In this document: piece after piece, positions 8,717 through 17,572 of the stretch
Position numbering within the stretch: position 1 is the first letter of the stretch
Layout: the number at the start of each line of letters is the position of its first letter
From: DATLFI01 sp035524895
GTDB lineage: Bacteria; Acidobacteriota; Thermoanaerobaculia; Multivoradales; Multivoraceae
NCBI GenBank assembly: GCA_035524895.1
Contig: DATLFI010000265.1
Location: 6,222-70,221, forward strand
Length of the DNA: 64,000 nt
Direction: 5' to 3'
Notes under the pieces: model-generated
The model's database searches: none
What the model saw: only the letters and a program-made list of their open reading frames with translations
What the model was told of the DNA's origin: nothing
Translations under genes and position numbers: made by a program

Positions 8717-8950
8717 GTGATCCTCGCCGCCATCGCACTCCTGGTCCTTGGCGTGGCTCTCGTCGGCTACGTCGCGAGGCAGGTGTACGGCTCTCTTCCC
8801 GGGGGAACTGTCGCGGGTCTGGGACACCTCTACCGTGGCGCGAACTTCTGGCTCGTGCTCGCCGGCATGATCGCGATCGCGGGGGGCCTCGCGCTCCTCA
8901 TCGACCTGTTGCCCGCGAGCTGGCAGTTCTGGCTGGGCGGCGCCGACTAG
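8717..8950 (+). CDS. Small two-helix membrane protein
   Basis: A 77-residue protein with two hydrophobic segments (about 2-20 and 43-63), so likely an inner-membrane protein with both ends on the same side. It starts at a GTG and has no clear ribosome site. Its TAG stop is the start of repeat copy B, meaning the last codons may have been fixed by the repeat. I recognise no family; it might be a genuine small membrane protein or an accidental frame, and the hydrophobic pattern favours the former. Confidence 0.5.
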   Translation: MILAAIALLVLGVALVGYVARQVYGSLPGGTVAGLGHLYRGANFWLVLAGMIAIAGGLALLIDLLPASWQFWLGGAD

Positions 8951-9176
8951 GAGCCCGCAAACCCCCCCCCGCGCCCCAAGGGGTTGGGGCGGCGTGGGGC
9001 CGTCTGCGTTGTTGCGCTCGCGAAGCGTGTGACCCAGCATCGCCACCGCTCCCGCGCCAACGCCGAGCCGCCGGTAGAGCCGCTGCAGGCGAAAGACCTT
9101 CCCCGCGCACCGCAGATGCATCCGGCCCCACGGCGCTCCCAACGCAGCCCACGGGGGTTCCACCACGGGCTCCTAG
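8947..9176. repeat. Dispersed palindromic element, copy B (230 bp)
   Basis: Begins CTAGGAGCCC and ends GGGCTCCTAG. The inner sequence matches the right half of copy A nearly base for base (about 8955-9056 with 5194-5296, and 9122-9176 with 5300-5354). Copy B carries about 65 extra bases between those two blocks and lacks the left arm of copy A. The stop codon of the gene ending at 8950 lies inside its left CTAG. With the flanking sequence it fills the 320-bp gap between 8951 and 9270. Confidence 0.8.
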
Positions 9177-9257
9177 CGCCGGGCCGCACGCGGGCCGCTC
9201 CCCGAAGCTTTCATCCCGACGTCCGAATTCCGCCAGAAACCGAGGTCCGGCCGGGTC

Positions 9258-9263
9258 TACACT
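9258..9263 (+). promoter_or_regulatory. Possible -10 element upstream of the Ada-AlkA gene
   Basis: TACACT lies seven bases before the ATG at 9271. If it is the -10 hexamer, transcription would start at or just before the ATG and the mRNA would be nearly leaderless, which fits the absence of a Shine-Dalgarno sequence. No convincing -35 or Ada-box is visible, so this is tentative. Confidence 0.25.
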
Positions 9264-9270
9264 GCTCGCC

Positions 9271-10839
9271 ATGAGAACGCGGGCCATCCTTGGACGGCGG
9301 ACGGAAGGCGACGAGTGGACCGAGCCAGAGCTGCGGCGGCTGGAGCGAGCGCGGCTGGCTCGCGACCCACGCTTCGACGGCACCTTTTTCATCGCAGTCG
9401 TCACCACCGGGATCTACTGCCGCCCGGTGTGCCCGGCGACGCCGCCGAAGCCGGAGAACGTGCGCTACTACCGTTCTGCCGCAGGGGCTGCGGCCGCGGG
9501 CTTCAGGCCCTGTCTGCGCTGCCGCCCCGAGGCCTCGCCCGGCACGCCGGCATGGCTCGGCACCTCGGCTACCGTGTCGCGGGCGCTGCGGCTGATCGAC
9601 GAAGGCGCTCTCGACGAGGATCGCGGCGAGCGCGACGACGGCCGGCGTCCCACCGAAGGGCTGGCGAACCGGCTCGGTCTCGGCGAGCGGCACCTGCGCC
9701 GCCTGTTCGATCGACACTTGGGCGCGTCGCCGGCGGCCGTGGCGCGCACGCGACGGGTGCATTTTGCGCGGCGTCTGCTCGAGGAGACTCCGCTGAAGAT
9801 CGCGGACGTCGCCTTCGCATCGGGCTTCGGCAGCCTCCGCGCGTTCAACGAGGCGTTTCGAGCTGCCTATGGCGTCGCACCGCGGCAGGTGCGCACCCGT
9901 CGGTCCGGTGCGGGGCCGGCGCCGGCGTTCACGTTCCGGCTCGGCTATCGGCCACCAGGCGATTGGCCAGGGCTGCTCGGCTATCTCGAGCCGCGCACCA
10001 TGCCCGGCGTCGAGACAGTCGAGGATGGCGCCTACCGGCGATTGATTCGCTGGCAGGGTTCGGCTGCAGTGCTGGAAGTCGCACCGGCTCCCGGCGGCAA
10101 GGGTGGCGCCCTCCAGACTCTGGAGCTTCGCCTGCACGCCGCGCGCCCAGGCGAGCCACCTTCTGCGAATCGGCTGCTGGAGCTGGTGACTCGAGTGAGG
10201 CGCATGTTCGACCTCGGCGCGGATCCCGACGTGGTCGCGCGGACGCTGCGAGCGGATCCGCTGCTCGCGGCCAGGGTTCGCCGCTTTCCCGGAGTCCGGC
10301 TGCCGGTCGCGTGGGATCCGTTCGAGCTGGCGGTGCGCGCGATCCTCGGCCAGCAGGTCTCGGTCGCCGCGGCGACGACGCTCGCGGGTCGGCTCGTCGA
10401 GCGCTTCGGGGAGCCGGTGCCATCGAGCGATGGCGGCGTCGCGAGCGACGCATTGCACACGCTCTTCCCGACGCCGGCGCGCCTGGCCGAGGAGGACCTC
10501 GCCGTGATCGGTTTACCGCGCGCGCGCGCCGAAGCGCTGCGCGGGCTGGCGCGCGCGGTCGCCGACGGCGTGCCGGTGCTCGATGCCGGCAAGCCGCTCG
10601 ACGAGCTGATCGGCGGGTTGTGCGAGCTGCCCGGCATCGGCCCTTGGACCGCGCACTATGTCGCGCTGCGCGGCCTGGGCGTGCCCGACGCGTTCCCGGC
10701 CGGCGATCTCGGCTTGCGGCGCGCGTTGCGTCGCGACTCCGGTTCGCTGCCGAGCGCCGCCGACGTTGCGTCGCGCGCCGAGGCTTGGCGGCCCTGGCGC
10801 GGGTACGGCGCGCTGCTGTTGTGGCGGGAGGCGGCTTGA
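9271..10839 (+). CDS. Ada-AlkA fusion: alkylation-responsive activator and DNA-3-methyladenine glycosylase II
   Basis: A 522-residue three-part protein. Residues about 25-90 are the Ada metal-binding domain, with four cysteines (C50, C54, C81, C84); the first of each pair class in Ada accepts methyl groups from phosphotriesters. Residues about 120-205 form an AraC-type helix-turn-helix DNA-binding domain. Residues about 215-520 are an AlkA-type glycosylase with the helix-hairpin-helix GIGPWTAHY and the likely catalytic Asp at about 479 in FPAGDLGL. The protein should sense alkylated DNA, activate repair genes and excise alkylated bases. The O6-methylguanine transferase that is fused to Ada in E. 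coli is encoded separately 65 bp downstream. Confidence 0.93.
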   Translation: MRTRAILGRRTEGDEWTEPELRRLERARLARDPRFDGTFFIAVVTTGIYCRPVCPATPPKPENVRYYRSAAGAAAAGFRPCLRCRPEASPGTPAWLGTSATVSRALRLIDEGALDEDRGERDDGRRPTEGLANRLGLGERHLRRLFDRHLGASPAAVARTRRVHFARRLLEETPLKIADVAFASGFGSLRAFNEAFRAAYGVAPRQVRTRRSGAGPAPAFTFRLGYRPPGDWPGLLGYLEPRTMPGVETVEDGAYRRLIRWQGSAAVLEVAPAPGGKGGALQTLELRLHAARPGEPPSANRLLELVTRVRRMFDLGADPDVVARTLRADPLLAARVRRFPGVRLPVAWDPFELAVRAILGQQVSVAAATTLAGRLVERFGEPVPSSDGGVASDALHTLFPTPARLAEEDLAVIGLPRARAEALRGLARAVADGVPVLDAGKPLDELIGGLCELPGIGPWTAHYVALRGLGVPDAFPAGDLGLRRALRRDSGSLPSAADVASRAEAWRPWRGYGALLLWREAA

Positions 10840-10904
10840 GCGACTCTCGGCGGGCTGCCGAGGGCGGGCTCCGAAAGTGGCAGAGATCTTCATCGGAGGA
10901 CACC

Positions 10905-11417
10905 ATGCACCATCGAATCATCGACTCACCCATCGGTCCCCTGACTCTCGTCGGCGAAGGGGAGCGCCTGCTCGCGATCCACCTGCCGAAGCTGGGTCGA
11001 GCCGTGCCGCCGCCGCCCGATGCGGCGCTGGACGGCGGCGCGCTGGACGAAGCGGCGCGCCAACTCGGCGAGTTCTTCGCAGGTCGCCGGCGCGCGTTCG
11101 AGCTCGATCTCGATCCCCGAGGATCGGAGTTCCAACGACGCGTGTGGTTCGAGCTCGCCGAGATCGGCTACGGCGAGACGATCTCGTACGCCGAGCTGGC
11201 GCGACGGGTCGGGCGTCCCGGCGCGGCGCGCGCGGTGGGCGCGGCGAACGGCCGCAACCCGCTGCCGATCGTGCTGCCGTGCCATCGAGTGATCGGCAGC
11301 GACGGGTCGCTGGTCGGATACGGCGGGGGATTGCCGGCGAAGCGCGTGCTGCTCGAGCTCGAGGGCGCGACCGCCGCGAAGGCTCCGGCGCAGTCGCGGC
11401 TGTCGCTGGCGTCCTGA
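10905..11417 (+). CDS. ogt: Methylated-DNA--protein-cysteine methyltransferase
   Basis: A 170-residue O6-alkylguanine-DNA alkyltransferase that repairs O6-methylguanine by moving the methyl group to its own cysteine. The PCHRVI active-site motif carries that Cys at about 126. SEFQRRVW and the winged-helix stretch YAELARRVGRPGAARAVG (DNA-binding, with the Arg finger) precede it. Length is normal for a stand-alone Ogt. A GGAGG ribosome site lies five bases before the ATG. It follows the Ada-AlkA gene on the same strand and probably belongs to the same alkylation-response operon. Confidence 0.95.
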   Translation: MHHRIIDSPIGPLTLVGEGERLLAIHLPKLGRAVPPPPDAALDGGALDEAARQLGEFFAGRRRAFELDLDPRGSEFQRRVWFELAEIGYGETISYAELARRVGRPGAARAVGAANGRNPLPIVLPCHRVIGSDGSLVGYGGGLPAKRVLLELEGATAAKAPAQSRLSLAS

Positions 11418-11556
11418 GCTGTTGACCGCGTACACTCTTGCGCTCCGCCGGGGGCGTGACCGGAGGCTCATCTCACCAGCCACGATCCCGACCGCACAGC
11501 CAACCGCCGCCATCGGGTACCGGCCAACGACCACCGGCAATCCTCCTCCCACTGCG

Positions 11557-12831
11557 ATGGAGCCCACCCCCGAGCCGCGGCACGATGCGACCGCCGATCG
11601 CGCCTGTCTCACCGCGGTTCGCCGGCTGGTGGTCAAGGTCGGGACCCGAGTGCTATCGGCAGGCGGTCGGCGGTTCGACGAATCGCGGCTCGAAGACTTG
11701 GTCCGTCAGATCGCGCCGCTCTTGCGCGAGGGGCGCGAGGTGCTGGTGGTCAGCTCCGGCGCGGTCGGACTCGGCGCGGAGGTGCTGGGTCTCCAGGAGC
11801 CGCCGGAGCGTTTGGAGGACCGCCAGGCGTGCGCCGCGGTAGGGCAGGCGCGGCTGATGCAGCTCTACCAGGAGCGCTTCCGGCGACACGACGTGATCTG
11901 CGCTCAGGTCCTGCTCGCCGAGTCGGACCTGCACGAGCGACGCCGCTACCTCAACCTGCGCGCGACGCTGCAGAACCTCCTGCGCCGGCGCGTCGTGCCG
12001 ATCCTCAACGAGAACGACACCGTCTCGGTCGACGAGCTGGTGTACCTCGAGCAGGGCACGCGACCGGTGTTCGGCGACAACGACCGGCTGTCGGCCCTGG
12101 TGGCGACCAAGCTCGATGCCGAGCTGCTGCTGATCATCACGGACGTGGGCGGCGTCTACGACCGGGATCCGAAGGCCCACCCCGACGCGCGGCTGCTCGA
12201 CCGTGTCGACGATCCCGAAGCGCTCGCCGGGCTCGCCGCCGGTCCTGCCGCCTGGGGGCGAGGCGGCATGCAGACCAAGATCGAAGCGGCGCGGGTGGCG
12301 TCGCGCGCCGGCTGCCACGCGATCATCGCCTCGGGCAGCGAGCACGACCAGGTGTTGCGCGCGCTACGCGGCGAGCCGGTCGGGACGTGGTTCCCGGCCC
12401 GCGACACGCTCGACGCGCGGCAGAGATGGATCGCGTTCGCCGCGCGTCCCGAAGCGACGCTCCATCTCGACGACGGCGCCGTACGCGCGCTGCGCGACGG
12501 CCGTCGCTCGTTGCTCGCGGCGGGCGTCGTGCGGATCGAAGGCAAGTTCCGGCGCGGCGAGGTGGTGGAGCTGCGCGCGCCCGATGGCCGGTTGGTCGGG
12601 CGCGGTATGGCCTCGTGCGACATGGAGAGCGCGCGCGCCTGGGGTGCCGAGGGACGCCGCACGGAGGAGCGCAGCGAGCAGCCGCTGGTGCGGCACGAGC
12701 GATTGGTGCTCGAGGAGTGGATGCTGCCGGCTACGGGCGCTGGCGCGGCGTCCGCGCCCGGCGTCCGAGTGCCGGCCGAGGGAACGGCGGACGCCCGTTC
12801 CGTCGAGTCGCCGCTGGGGGAACGATCATGA
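11557..12831 (+). CDS. proB: Glutamate 5-kinase
   Basis: A 424-residue enzyme that phosphorylates glutamate with ATP, the first step of proline synthesis. The amino-acid-kinase domain starts with VVKVGTRVLS near residue 26 and contains ILNENDTVS and the FGDNDRLSALVA substrate segment. A PUA domain occupies about 295-380, as in E. coli ProB. Extra residues at the C-terminus (about 385-424, Ala/Gly/Pro-rich) look dispensable. I start at the ATG at 11557, since the frame is open back to 11422 without a convincing N-terminus. The TGA overlaps the proA ATG by four bases, so the two are translationally coupled. Confidence 0.95.
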   Translation: MEPTPEPRHDATADRACLTAVRRLVVKVGTRVLSAGGRRFDESRLEDLVRQIAPLLREGREVLVVSSGAVGLGAEVLGLQEPPERLEDRQACAAVGQARLMQLYQERFRRHDVICAQVLLAESDLHERRRYLNLRATLQNLLRRRVVPILNENDTVSVDELVYLEQGTRPVFGDNDRLSALVATKLDAELLLIITDVGGVYDRDPKAHPDARLLDRVDDPEALAGLAAGPAAWGRGGMQTKIEAARVASRAGCHAIIASGSEHDQVLRALRGEPVGTWFPARDTLDARQRWIAFAARPEATLHLDDGAVRALRDGRRSLLAAGVVRIEGKFRRGEVVELRAPDGRLVGRGMASCDMESARAWGAEGRRTEERSEQPLVRHERLVLEEWMLPATGAGAASAPGVRVPAEGTADARSVESPLGERS

Positions 12832-14183
12832 GCGAGCTCGCCACCTCTCCCGCCTCCACCGACGCAGGAGCGACTGCTACCGGGAGGACCGATTCGGACT
12901 CTGGGTTCGATGCGGCTGCGCTCGCTGCTGCGGTTCGTGTCGCCCAACGGCGCCTGGGCTCCGCCGGCGCCCCGGCGCGCACCGCGGCGCTCCACGCGCT
13001 CGCTGCCTTGCTCGAGGAGCGTCGCGACGAGATCTTGCGTGCAAACGAACGGGATATCGACGCCGCTCGCCGCGGCGGGCTCGCGCCTGCGCTCCTCGGC
13101 CGGCTGGAGCTCTCGGCCGCGAAGCTGCGCGTGCTGGTCGAGGGGGTCGAGCAGCTCGCCGCCGAGCCCGACCCGATCGGCACCGTGGTGCGCCGCACGC
13201 GTCTCGACGACGGTTTCGTGCTCGAGCAGGTGCGCAGCCCGCTCGGCGTGCTGCTGATCGTGTTCGAGAGCCGGCCCGACGCGGTGGTGCAGATCGGTTC
13301 CCTGGCCTTGCGCTCGGGCAACGGCGTGATCCTCAAGGGCGGGGCGGAGGCCAAGCACAGCAACCTCGTGCTGGTCGAGTGCCTGCGCGCTGCGCTCGTC
13401 GCCGCGGGTCTGCCCGCCGATGCGGTGGCCGGCGTCGAGGGACGCGAGCGCGTGCGCGAGCTCTTGCGCTGCGATCACGACATCGACCTGGTGATCCCTC
13501 GCGGGTCGTCACAGCTCGTGCGCAGCATCCAGGAGTCGACGCGGATCCCCGTGCTCGGTCACGCCGAGGGCATCTGCCATCTGTACCTCGACGCTGCCGC
13601 CGACCCGGAGCGCGCCACGAGGATCGCGATCGACGCCAAATGCGGCTATCCGTCGGCCTGCAACGCGATCGAGACGCTGCTCGTCCACCGCTCGTACTTG
13701 CCGCGGTTGCCGGTGCTCGCCGAGGTCCTGCGCGCGCGCGGCGTCGAGCTGCGCGGCGACGCAGAGTCGCTGCCGCTCCTCGGCGAGGCCAAGCCCGCCA
13801 CGGAGGAGGACTGGCGCACCGAGTACGGCTCGCTCGTGTTGTCGGTGAAGACGGTGGGCAGCGTCGACGAGGCGATCGAGCACATCCACCGGCACGGCTC
13901 CGCCCACACCGACGCTGTCGTCACCGAGGACGAGGCGGTCGCCGAGCGCTTCCTCGCCGAGGTCGATTCCGCCTCGGTGTTCTGGAACGCCAGCACCCGC
14001 TTCGCCGACGGCTACCGCTTCGGCCTCGGTGCCGAGGTCGGCATCTCGACCTCGCGCATCCACGCGCGCGGCCCGGTCGGTGTCGAGGGCCTGCTGACCA
14101 CGCGCTGGCTGCTCCGGGGCCAGGGGCAGTCGGCATCGGACTATGGCGAGGGCGGCCGGCGGTTCCTGCATGAGCCGGTGTAG
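12828..14183 (+). CDS. proA: Gamma-glutamyl phosphate reductase
   Basis: A 451-residue NADPH-dependent reductase making glutamate-5-semialdehyde, the second step of proline synthesis. The aldehyde-dehydrogenase-like fold is marked by VIFESRPDAVVQI-type sequence near 145-156, IPRGSSQLVR near 224-232, and the catalytic Cys at about 278 in YPSACNAIETLL. The C-terminal segment GLGAEVGISTSRIHARGPVG is diagnostic of ProA. The first 30 residues are a low-complexity extension not found in E. coli. A GGGGGAA ribosome site lies inside the end of proB, and ATGA overlap links the two genes. Confidence 0.96.
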   Translation: MSELATSPASTDAGATATGRTDSDSGFDAAALAAAVRVAQRRLGSAGAPARTAALHALAALLEERRDEILRANERDIDAARRGGLAPALLGRLELSAAKLRVLVEGVEQLAAEPDPIGTVVRRTRLDDGFVLEQVRSPLGVLLIVFESRPDAVVQIGSLALRSGNGVILKGGAEAKHSNLVLVECLRAALVAAGLPADAVAGVEGRERVRELLRCDHDIDLVIPRGSSQLVRSIQESTRIPVLGHAEGICHLYLDAAADPERATRIAIDAKCGYPSACNAIETLLVHRSYLPRLPVLAEVLRARGVELRGDAESLPLLGEAKPATEEDWRTEYGSLVLSVKTVGSVDEAIEHIHRHGSAHTDAVVTEDEAVAERFLAEVDSASVFWNASTRFADGYRFGLGAEVGISTSRIHARGPVGVEGLLTTRWLLRGQGQSASDYGEGGRRFLHEPV

Positions 14184-14213
14184 GGGTTTCGCGTCCGGTT
14201 TTCATCCACTCGG

Positions 14214-14230
14214 GTGCCCCGCAGGGGCAT
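14214..14230 (+). terminator. Possible hairpin after proBA
   Basis: GTGCCCC and GGGGCAT form a short 7-bp stem (one G-T pair) with a GCA loop about 30 bases after the proA stop. There is no T-run, so it is only a weak candidate terminator for the proBA operon. Confidence 0.3.
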
Positions 14231-14359
14231 GCGCGACCAGACGCCAGACCGGTTATCGATCGCCTCTGCCCGGGCATCGCGTGATGACCCGGAGAGGGCA
14301 CGGGTCTGGTAGTTTCAGGCCTTGTCCAGACCCGCTCGACATCTCGGAGACCCGCCACC

Positions 14360-15736
14360 GTGATTGCAGCACTCCGTGGTCCCAGTGTTCGCTCCCTGTT
14401 CGCCATACTCGCGATCTTCGCCACCCTGGAAGCTCCTGCCGCTGCCCAGGAGAACTGGCCCTCGTTCCGCGGTCCCGACGCCACCAACGTCGCGGCCGAC
14501 GACCCCCGGCTGCCCACGACCTGGAGCAACACCGAGAACGTGGTGTGGTCTCGCGAGGTGCGCGGCCTCGGCTGGTCGTCGCCCATCGTCTGGGGCGACC
14601 GCGTGTTCCTGACCAGCGTGTGGAGCGAGGGCGAGATCGAGGAGCCCAAGAAGGGCCTCTACTTCGGCGGTGAGCGCGGCGCGCCCAACGATTCCCACCA
14701 CTGGTTGGTCTATTGCTTCCGCACTGCCGACGGATCTCCGTGCTGGGAACGGGAGGTCCATTCAGGCGTGCCATCCTTTTCGCGCCACATCAAGAACACG
14801 TTCGCGTCGGAGACACCCGTCACGGACGGTGAACGGTTGTACGCCTACTTCGGCAACGTCGGTGTGTTCGCGCTGACGCTCGACGGCGAGCCGGTGTGGG
14901 AGAAGCGATTCGAGCCGGTGCGCACGCGTTTCGGCTGGGGCACCGCCGCCTCGCCGATCGTCCACGACGGCACGCTGTTCATCGTCAACGACAACGACGA
15001 CCACTCTTTCCTTGCCGCGCTCGACGCGAAGGCCGGCGCGGAGAAGTGGCGGATCGACCGCGAGGAGAAGAGCAACTGGGTGACACCGTTCGTGTGGCAG
15101 AACGAGCTGCGCACCGAGCTCGTCACGGTCGGCACGACGGAGGCTCGCTCGTACGACCTCGACGGCAACCTGCTGTGGTCGATCGGGAACATGTCGTCGA
15201 TCGCGATTCCACAGCCTTTCGCGGCGCACGGCCTGCTCTACATCGCCTCGGGCTACGTCGGCGACAACAACCGCCCGGTGTACGCGGTCAAGCCCGGCGG
15301 CAAGGGCGACATCTCGCTCGCCGAGGGCGCCAAGAGCAACGAGCACATCGTCTGGTTCCACCCGCAGGCCGGTCCCTACAACCCGACACCGCTGGTCTAC
15401 GGCGATCTCTACTACACGCTCTTCGACCGTGGCTTCTTCACCAGCCATGATGCGAAGACCGGCGCGGAGGTCTACGACAAGCACCGTCTCGAGCGGGGCG
15501 CCGGCGGGTTCACGGTCTCGCCGTGGGCCTACAACGGCAGGATCTTCGCCCTCAACGAGGATGGCGACACGTACGTCATCAAGGCCGGCCCCAGCTTCGA
15601 GATCGAGGGCAAGAACTCGCTGGACGAGATGTGCATGGCGACGCCCGCGATCGCCGACGGCAGCCTGTACATCCGCACGCTCTCGAAGCTCTATCGCCTC
15701 TCCAACGTGAAAGCTGCCGCGACTGCGTCTCCGTAG
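14360..15736 (+). CDS. Exported PQQ-like beta-propeller repeat protein
   Basis: A 458-residue protein with a signal peptide (about 11-28, cleavage at AAA-Q) followed by repeated propeller blades of the PQQ-repeat type (WSSPIVWGDRVFLTS, ASPIVHDGTLFIVN, ALDAKAGAEKW, TPAIADGSLYIRT). It resembles BamB-like and exported planctomycete/acidobacterial propeller proteins more than true dehydrogenases: it lacks the Cys-Cys pair and the usual PQQ/calcium residues. The role is probably binding or scaffolding in the periplasm. Translation starts at a GTG with GGAG about nine bases upstream. The next gene, encoding a cytochrome/copper protein, begins 28 bp after the stop, so the pair is likely one operon. 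Confidence 0.87.
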   Translation: MIAALRGPSVRSLFAILAIFATLEAPAAAQENWPSFRGPDATNVAADDPRLPTTWSNTENVVWSREVRGLGWSSPIVWGDRVFLTSVWSEGEIEEPKKGLYFGGERGAPNDSHHWLVYCFRTADGSPCWEREVHSGVPSFSRHIKNTFASETPVTDGERLYAYFGNVGVFALTLDGEPVWEKRFEPVRTRFGWGTAASPIVHDGTLFIVNDNDDHSFLAALDAKAGAEKWRIDREEKSNWVTPFVWQNELRTELVTVGTTEARSYDLDGNLLWSIGNMSSIAIPQPFAAHGLLYIASGYVGDNNRPVYAVKPGGKGDISLAEGAKSNEHIVWFHPQAGPYNPTPLVYGDLYYTLFDRGFFTSHDAKTGAEVYDKHRLERGAGGFTVSPWAYNGRIFALNEDGDTYVIKAGPSFEIEGKNSLDEMCMATPAIADGSLYIRTLSKLYRLSNVKAAATASP

Positions 15737-15764
15737 GGGCGGCCCGTGCCGCCGGGGTGAAGGC

Positions 15765-17036
15765 ATGCGTCTTGCCGGCGCGTTGGTGGGCGCGGTGCTC
15801 CTGGCGCCTGCCGCCGGCGCGATCGAGCAGACGCCACCGACTTATGCGGGCGAGATCGCGCCCATCCTGGAACGGCGTTGCGTAGGCTGCCATCGGGCTG
15901 GAGGCGGCGCGCCCATGGCGCTCGACTCGTACGAGCGTGTGCGGCCGTGGGGCGCAGCGATCGAGCGCGCGGTCGCCTCCGGCGCCATGCCGCCGTGGCA
16001 CGCCGATCCAGCGCACGGCCGCTTCGCGAACGACCGTTCTCTTCCGCCGCAGGAGCGCGAGTCGCTCCTGCTTTGGTTGCGCTCCGGCCTTCCCGCCGGC
16101 GACCTGCGGCAGGTGCACGTATCAGCGGAATCGCCGCCGGCCCAAGATTGCCAGTTACCGCATGCCTTATGTCGCCCGCCGATTGCATCGGTCGACAGCG
16201 AGCGGGCGGGCGAGCCTCCCTGGCGTATCGGCACGCCCGACGCGATCCTCGAGCTGCCCGAGGTGACGGTGCCCGCCGAAGGTGAGGTTCCCTACCATTC
16301 CTACATGGTGCCGTCGCCGTTCGACCGCGACGTGTGGATCGAGGCGGCGGAGACGCGACCCGGGAATCCGGCGGTCGTGCACCACGTCATCGTCGAGGTG
16401 GCGGCGCCACGTGCGGCGGCGGCCGGCGACGACCCGCGCACTGTAGGCAGCCTCGGCGGCTACGTGCCGGGCGACGAGCCGCTGGTGATGCCGCCCGGTC
16501 TTGCTCGGCTGCTGCCCGCCGGCGCGCAGGTCTTCTTCCAGATCCACTACACGCCGAACGGCGAGGCGGCGACCGACCGCACGCGGCTGGCGCTCCGGCT
16601 CGCGAAGGGGCCGCCGCGCCACGAAGCGCGCACCGGGGTGGTGTCGAACCCTTTCCTGTGGATCCCCGCAGGCGCTCCGGAGGTGCGCGCGGAGGCCTCG
16701 TGGCTCTTCCCGCGGGACGCGATGCTGCTCTCGATGCGCCCGCACCTGCACCTGCGAGGACGGTCGTTCGAGTTCCGCGCGCGCTACCCGGACGGGACGG
16801 AGGAGATCCTGCTGCGTGTTCCGCGATGGAGCTTCGGCTGGCAGACGACCTACGTGCTCGCGGAGCCGAAGCCGATGCCGGTCGGGACGGAGCTGCTGTG
16901 CATCGCGACGTGGGACAATTCGGGCGCGGGCCCCGACAACCCCGATCCTGCCGCGGACGTGTCGTGGGGTGAGCGCACGAGCGACGAGATGATGATCGGT
17001 TTCTTTGACTACTACTTCGTGTCGCCCGCGGGCTGA
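15765..17036 (+). CDS. Exported cytochrome c / copper type II monooxygenase-like protein
   Basis: A 423-residue exported protein combining a heme c site and a copper monooxygenase fold. After the signal peptide (1-19) comes CVGCH near residue 39, then a MPPWHAD motif. From about 150 to the end the sequence follows the peptidylglycine/dopamine-monooxygenase-like family: paired His in VVHHVIVEV, RPHLHLRGRSFEF with two further His, and EMMIGFFDYY at the C-terminus with a probable Met copper ligand. Such fusions are widespread in acidobacteria and planctomycetes, but their substrate is unknown. The stretch at about residues 126-143 (16140-16195) has two Cys and lower GC than its surroundings and may be an insertion. 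It pairs with the propeller protein upstream. Confidence 0.83.
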   Translation: MRLAGALVGAVLLAPAAGAIEQTPPTYAGEIAPILERRCVGCHRAGGGAPMALDSYERVRPWGAAIERAVASGAMPPWHADPAHGRFANDRSLPPQERESLLLWLRSGLPAGDLRQVHVSAESPPAQDCQLPHALCRPPIASVDSERAGEPPWRIGTPDAILELPEVTVPAEGEVPYHSYMVPSPFDRDVWIEAAETRPGNPAVVHHVIVEVAAPRAAAAGDDPRTVGSLGGYVPGDEPLVMPPGLARLLPAGAQVFFQIHYTPNGEAATDRTRLALRLAKGPPRHEARTGVVSNPFLWIPAGAPEVRAEASWLFPRDAMLLSMRPHLHLRGRSFEFRARYPDGTEEILLRVPRWSFGWQTTYVLAEPKPMPVGTELLCIATWDNSGAGPDNPDPAADVSWGERTSDEMMIGFFDYYFVSPAG

Positions 17037-17062
17037 CGCGCTCGCGGAGCGAAGGAGACGGA

Positions 17063-17572
17063 ATGAACGCGGAACAGTTGCGCTCCCTGCAGGCGCCCCT
17101 GAAGCAGCAGTACAAGGAGCACCCCGAGGTCGCGGTCGTCACCCTCCGTGCGGAGGGGCGGGTCGGCGAGGGTGTCACTTGCAGGGTGGAGACGGCCCGG
17201 GTCGTTGCCGGGCTGCACCCAGCCACCGGCGGCGACGGGCTCGCCGCGTGCTCGGGTGACATGCTGCTCGAAGCGCTGGTGGCCTGCGCCGGCGTGACGC
17301 TGGGAGCGGTGGCGACCGCGCTGGGGATCGAGCTGCGCGACGCGGCGGTGCGCGCGGAAGGGGACCTCGACTTCCGGGGTACTCTCGGCGTGGCCAAGGA
17401 CGCGCCGGTTGGCTTCCGCGACGTGCGACTCCAGTTCGTGCTCGACACCGAGGCCACCGAGGAGCAGCTAGCTACCCTGATCCGCCTCACCGAGCGCTAC
17501 TGTGTCGTCTACCAGACGCTTCGCGTGCCGCCGCCGATCGCGATCGAGGTGACGTTGAGGACCGGCGGCTGA
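17063..17572 (+). CDS. OsmC/Ohr-family peroxide-resistance protein
   Basis: A 169-residue OsmC-like protein. The family reduces organic hydroperoxides with two conserved cysteines, seen here in LLEALVACAGVTL (about 77) and ERYCVVYQTL (about 149). The spacing and the length fit OsmC-type thiol peroxidases or their YhfA-like relatives; which one cannot be settled here. AAGGAG lies six bases before the ATG. It follows the monooxygenase gene by 26 bp, so it may be part of the same redox operon. The stop codon lies inside a short GC-rich repeat that continues downstream. Confidence 0.9.
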   Translation: MNAEQLRSLQAPLKQQYKEHPEVAVVTLRAEGRVGEGVTCRVETARVVAGLHPATGGDGLAACSGDMLLEALVACAGVTLGAVATALGIELRDAAVRAEGDLDFRGTLGVAKDAPVGFRDVRLQFVLDTEATEEQLATLIRLTERYCVVYQTLRVPPPIAIEVTLRTGG

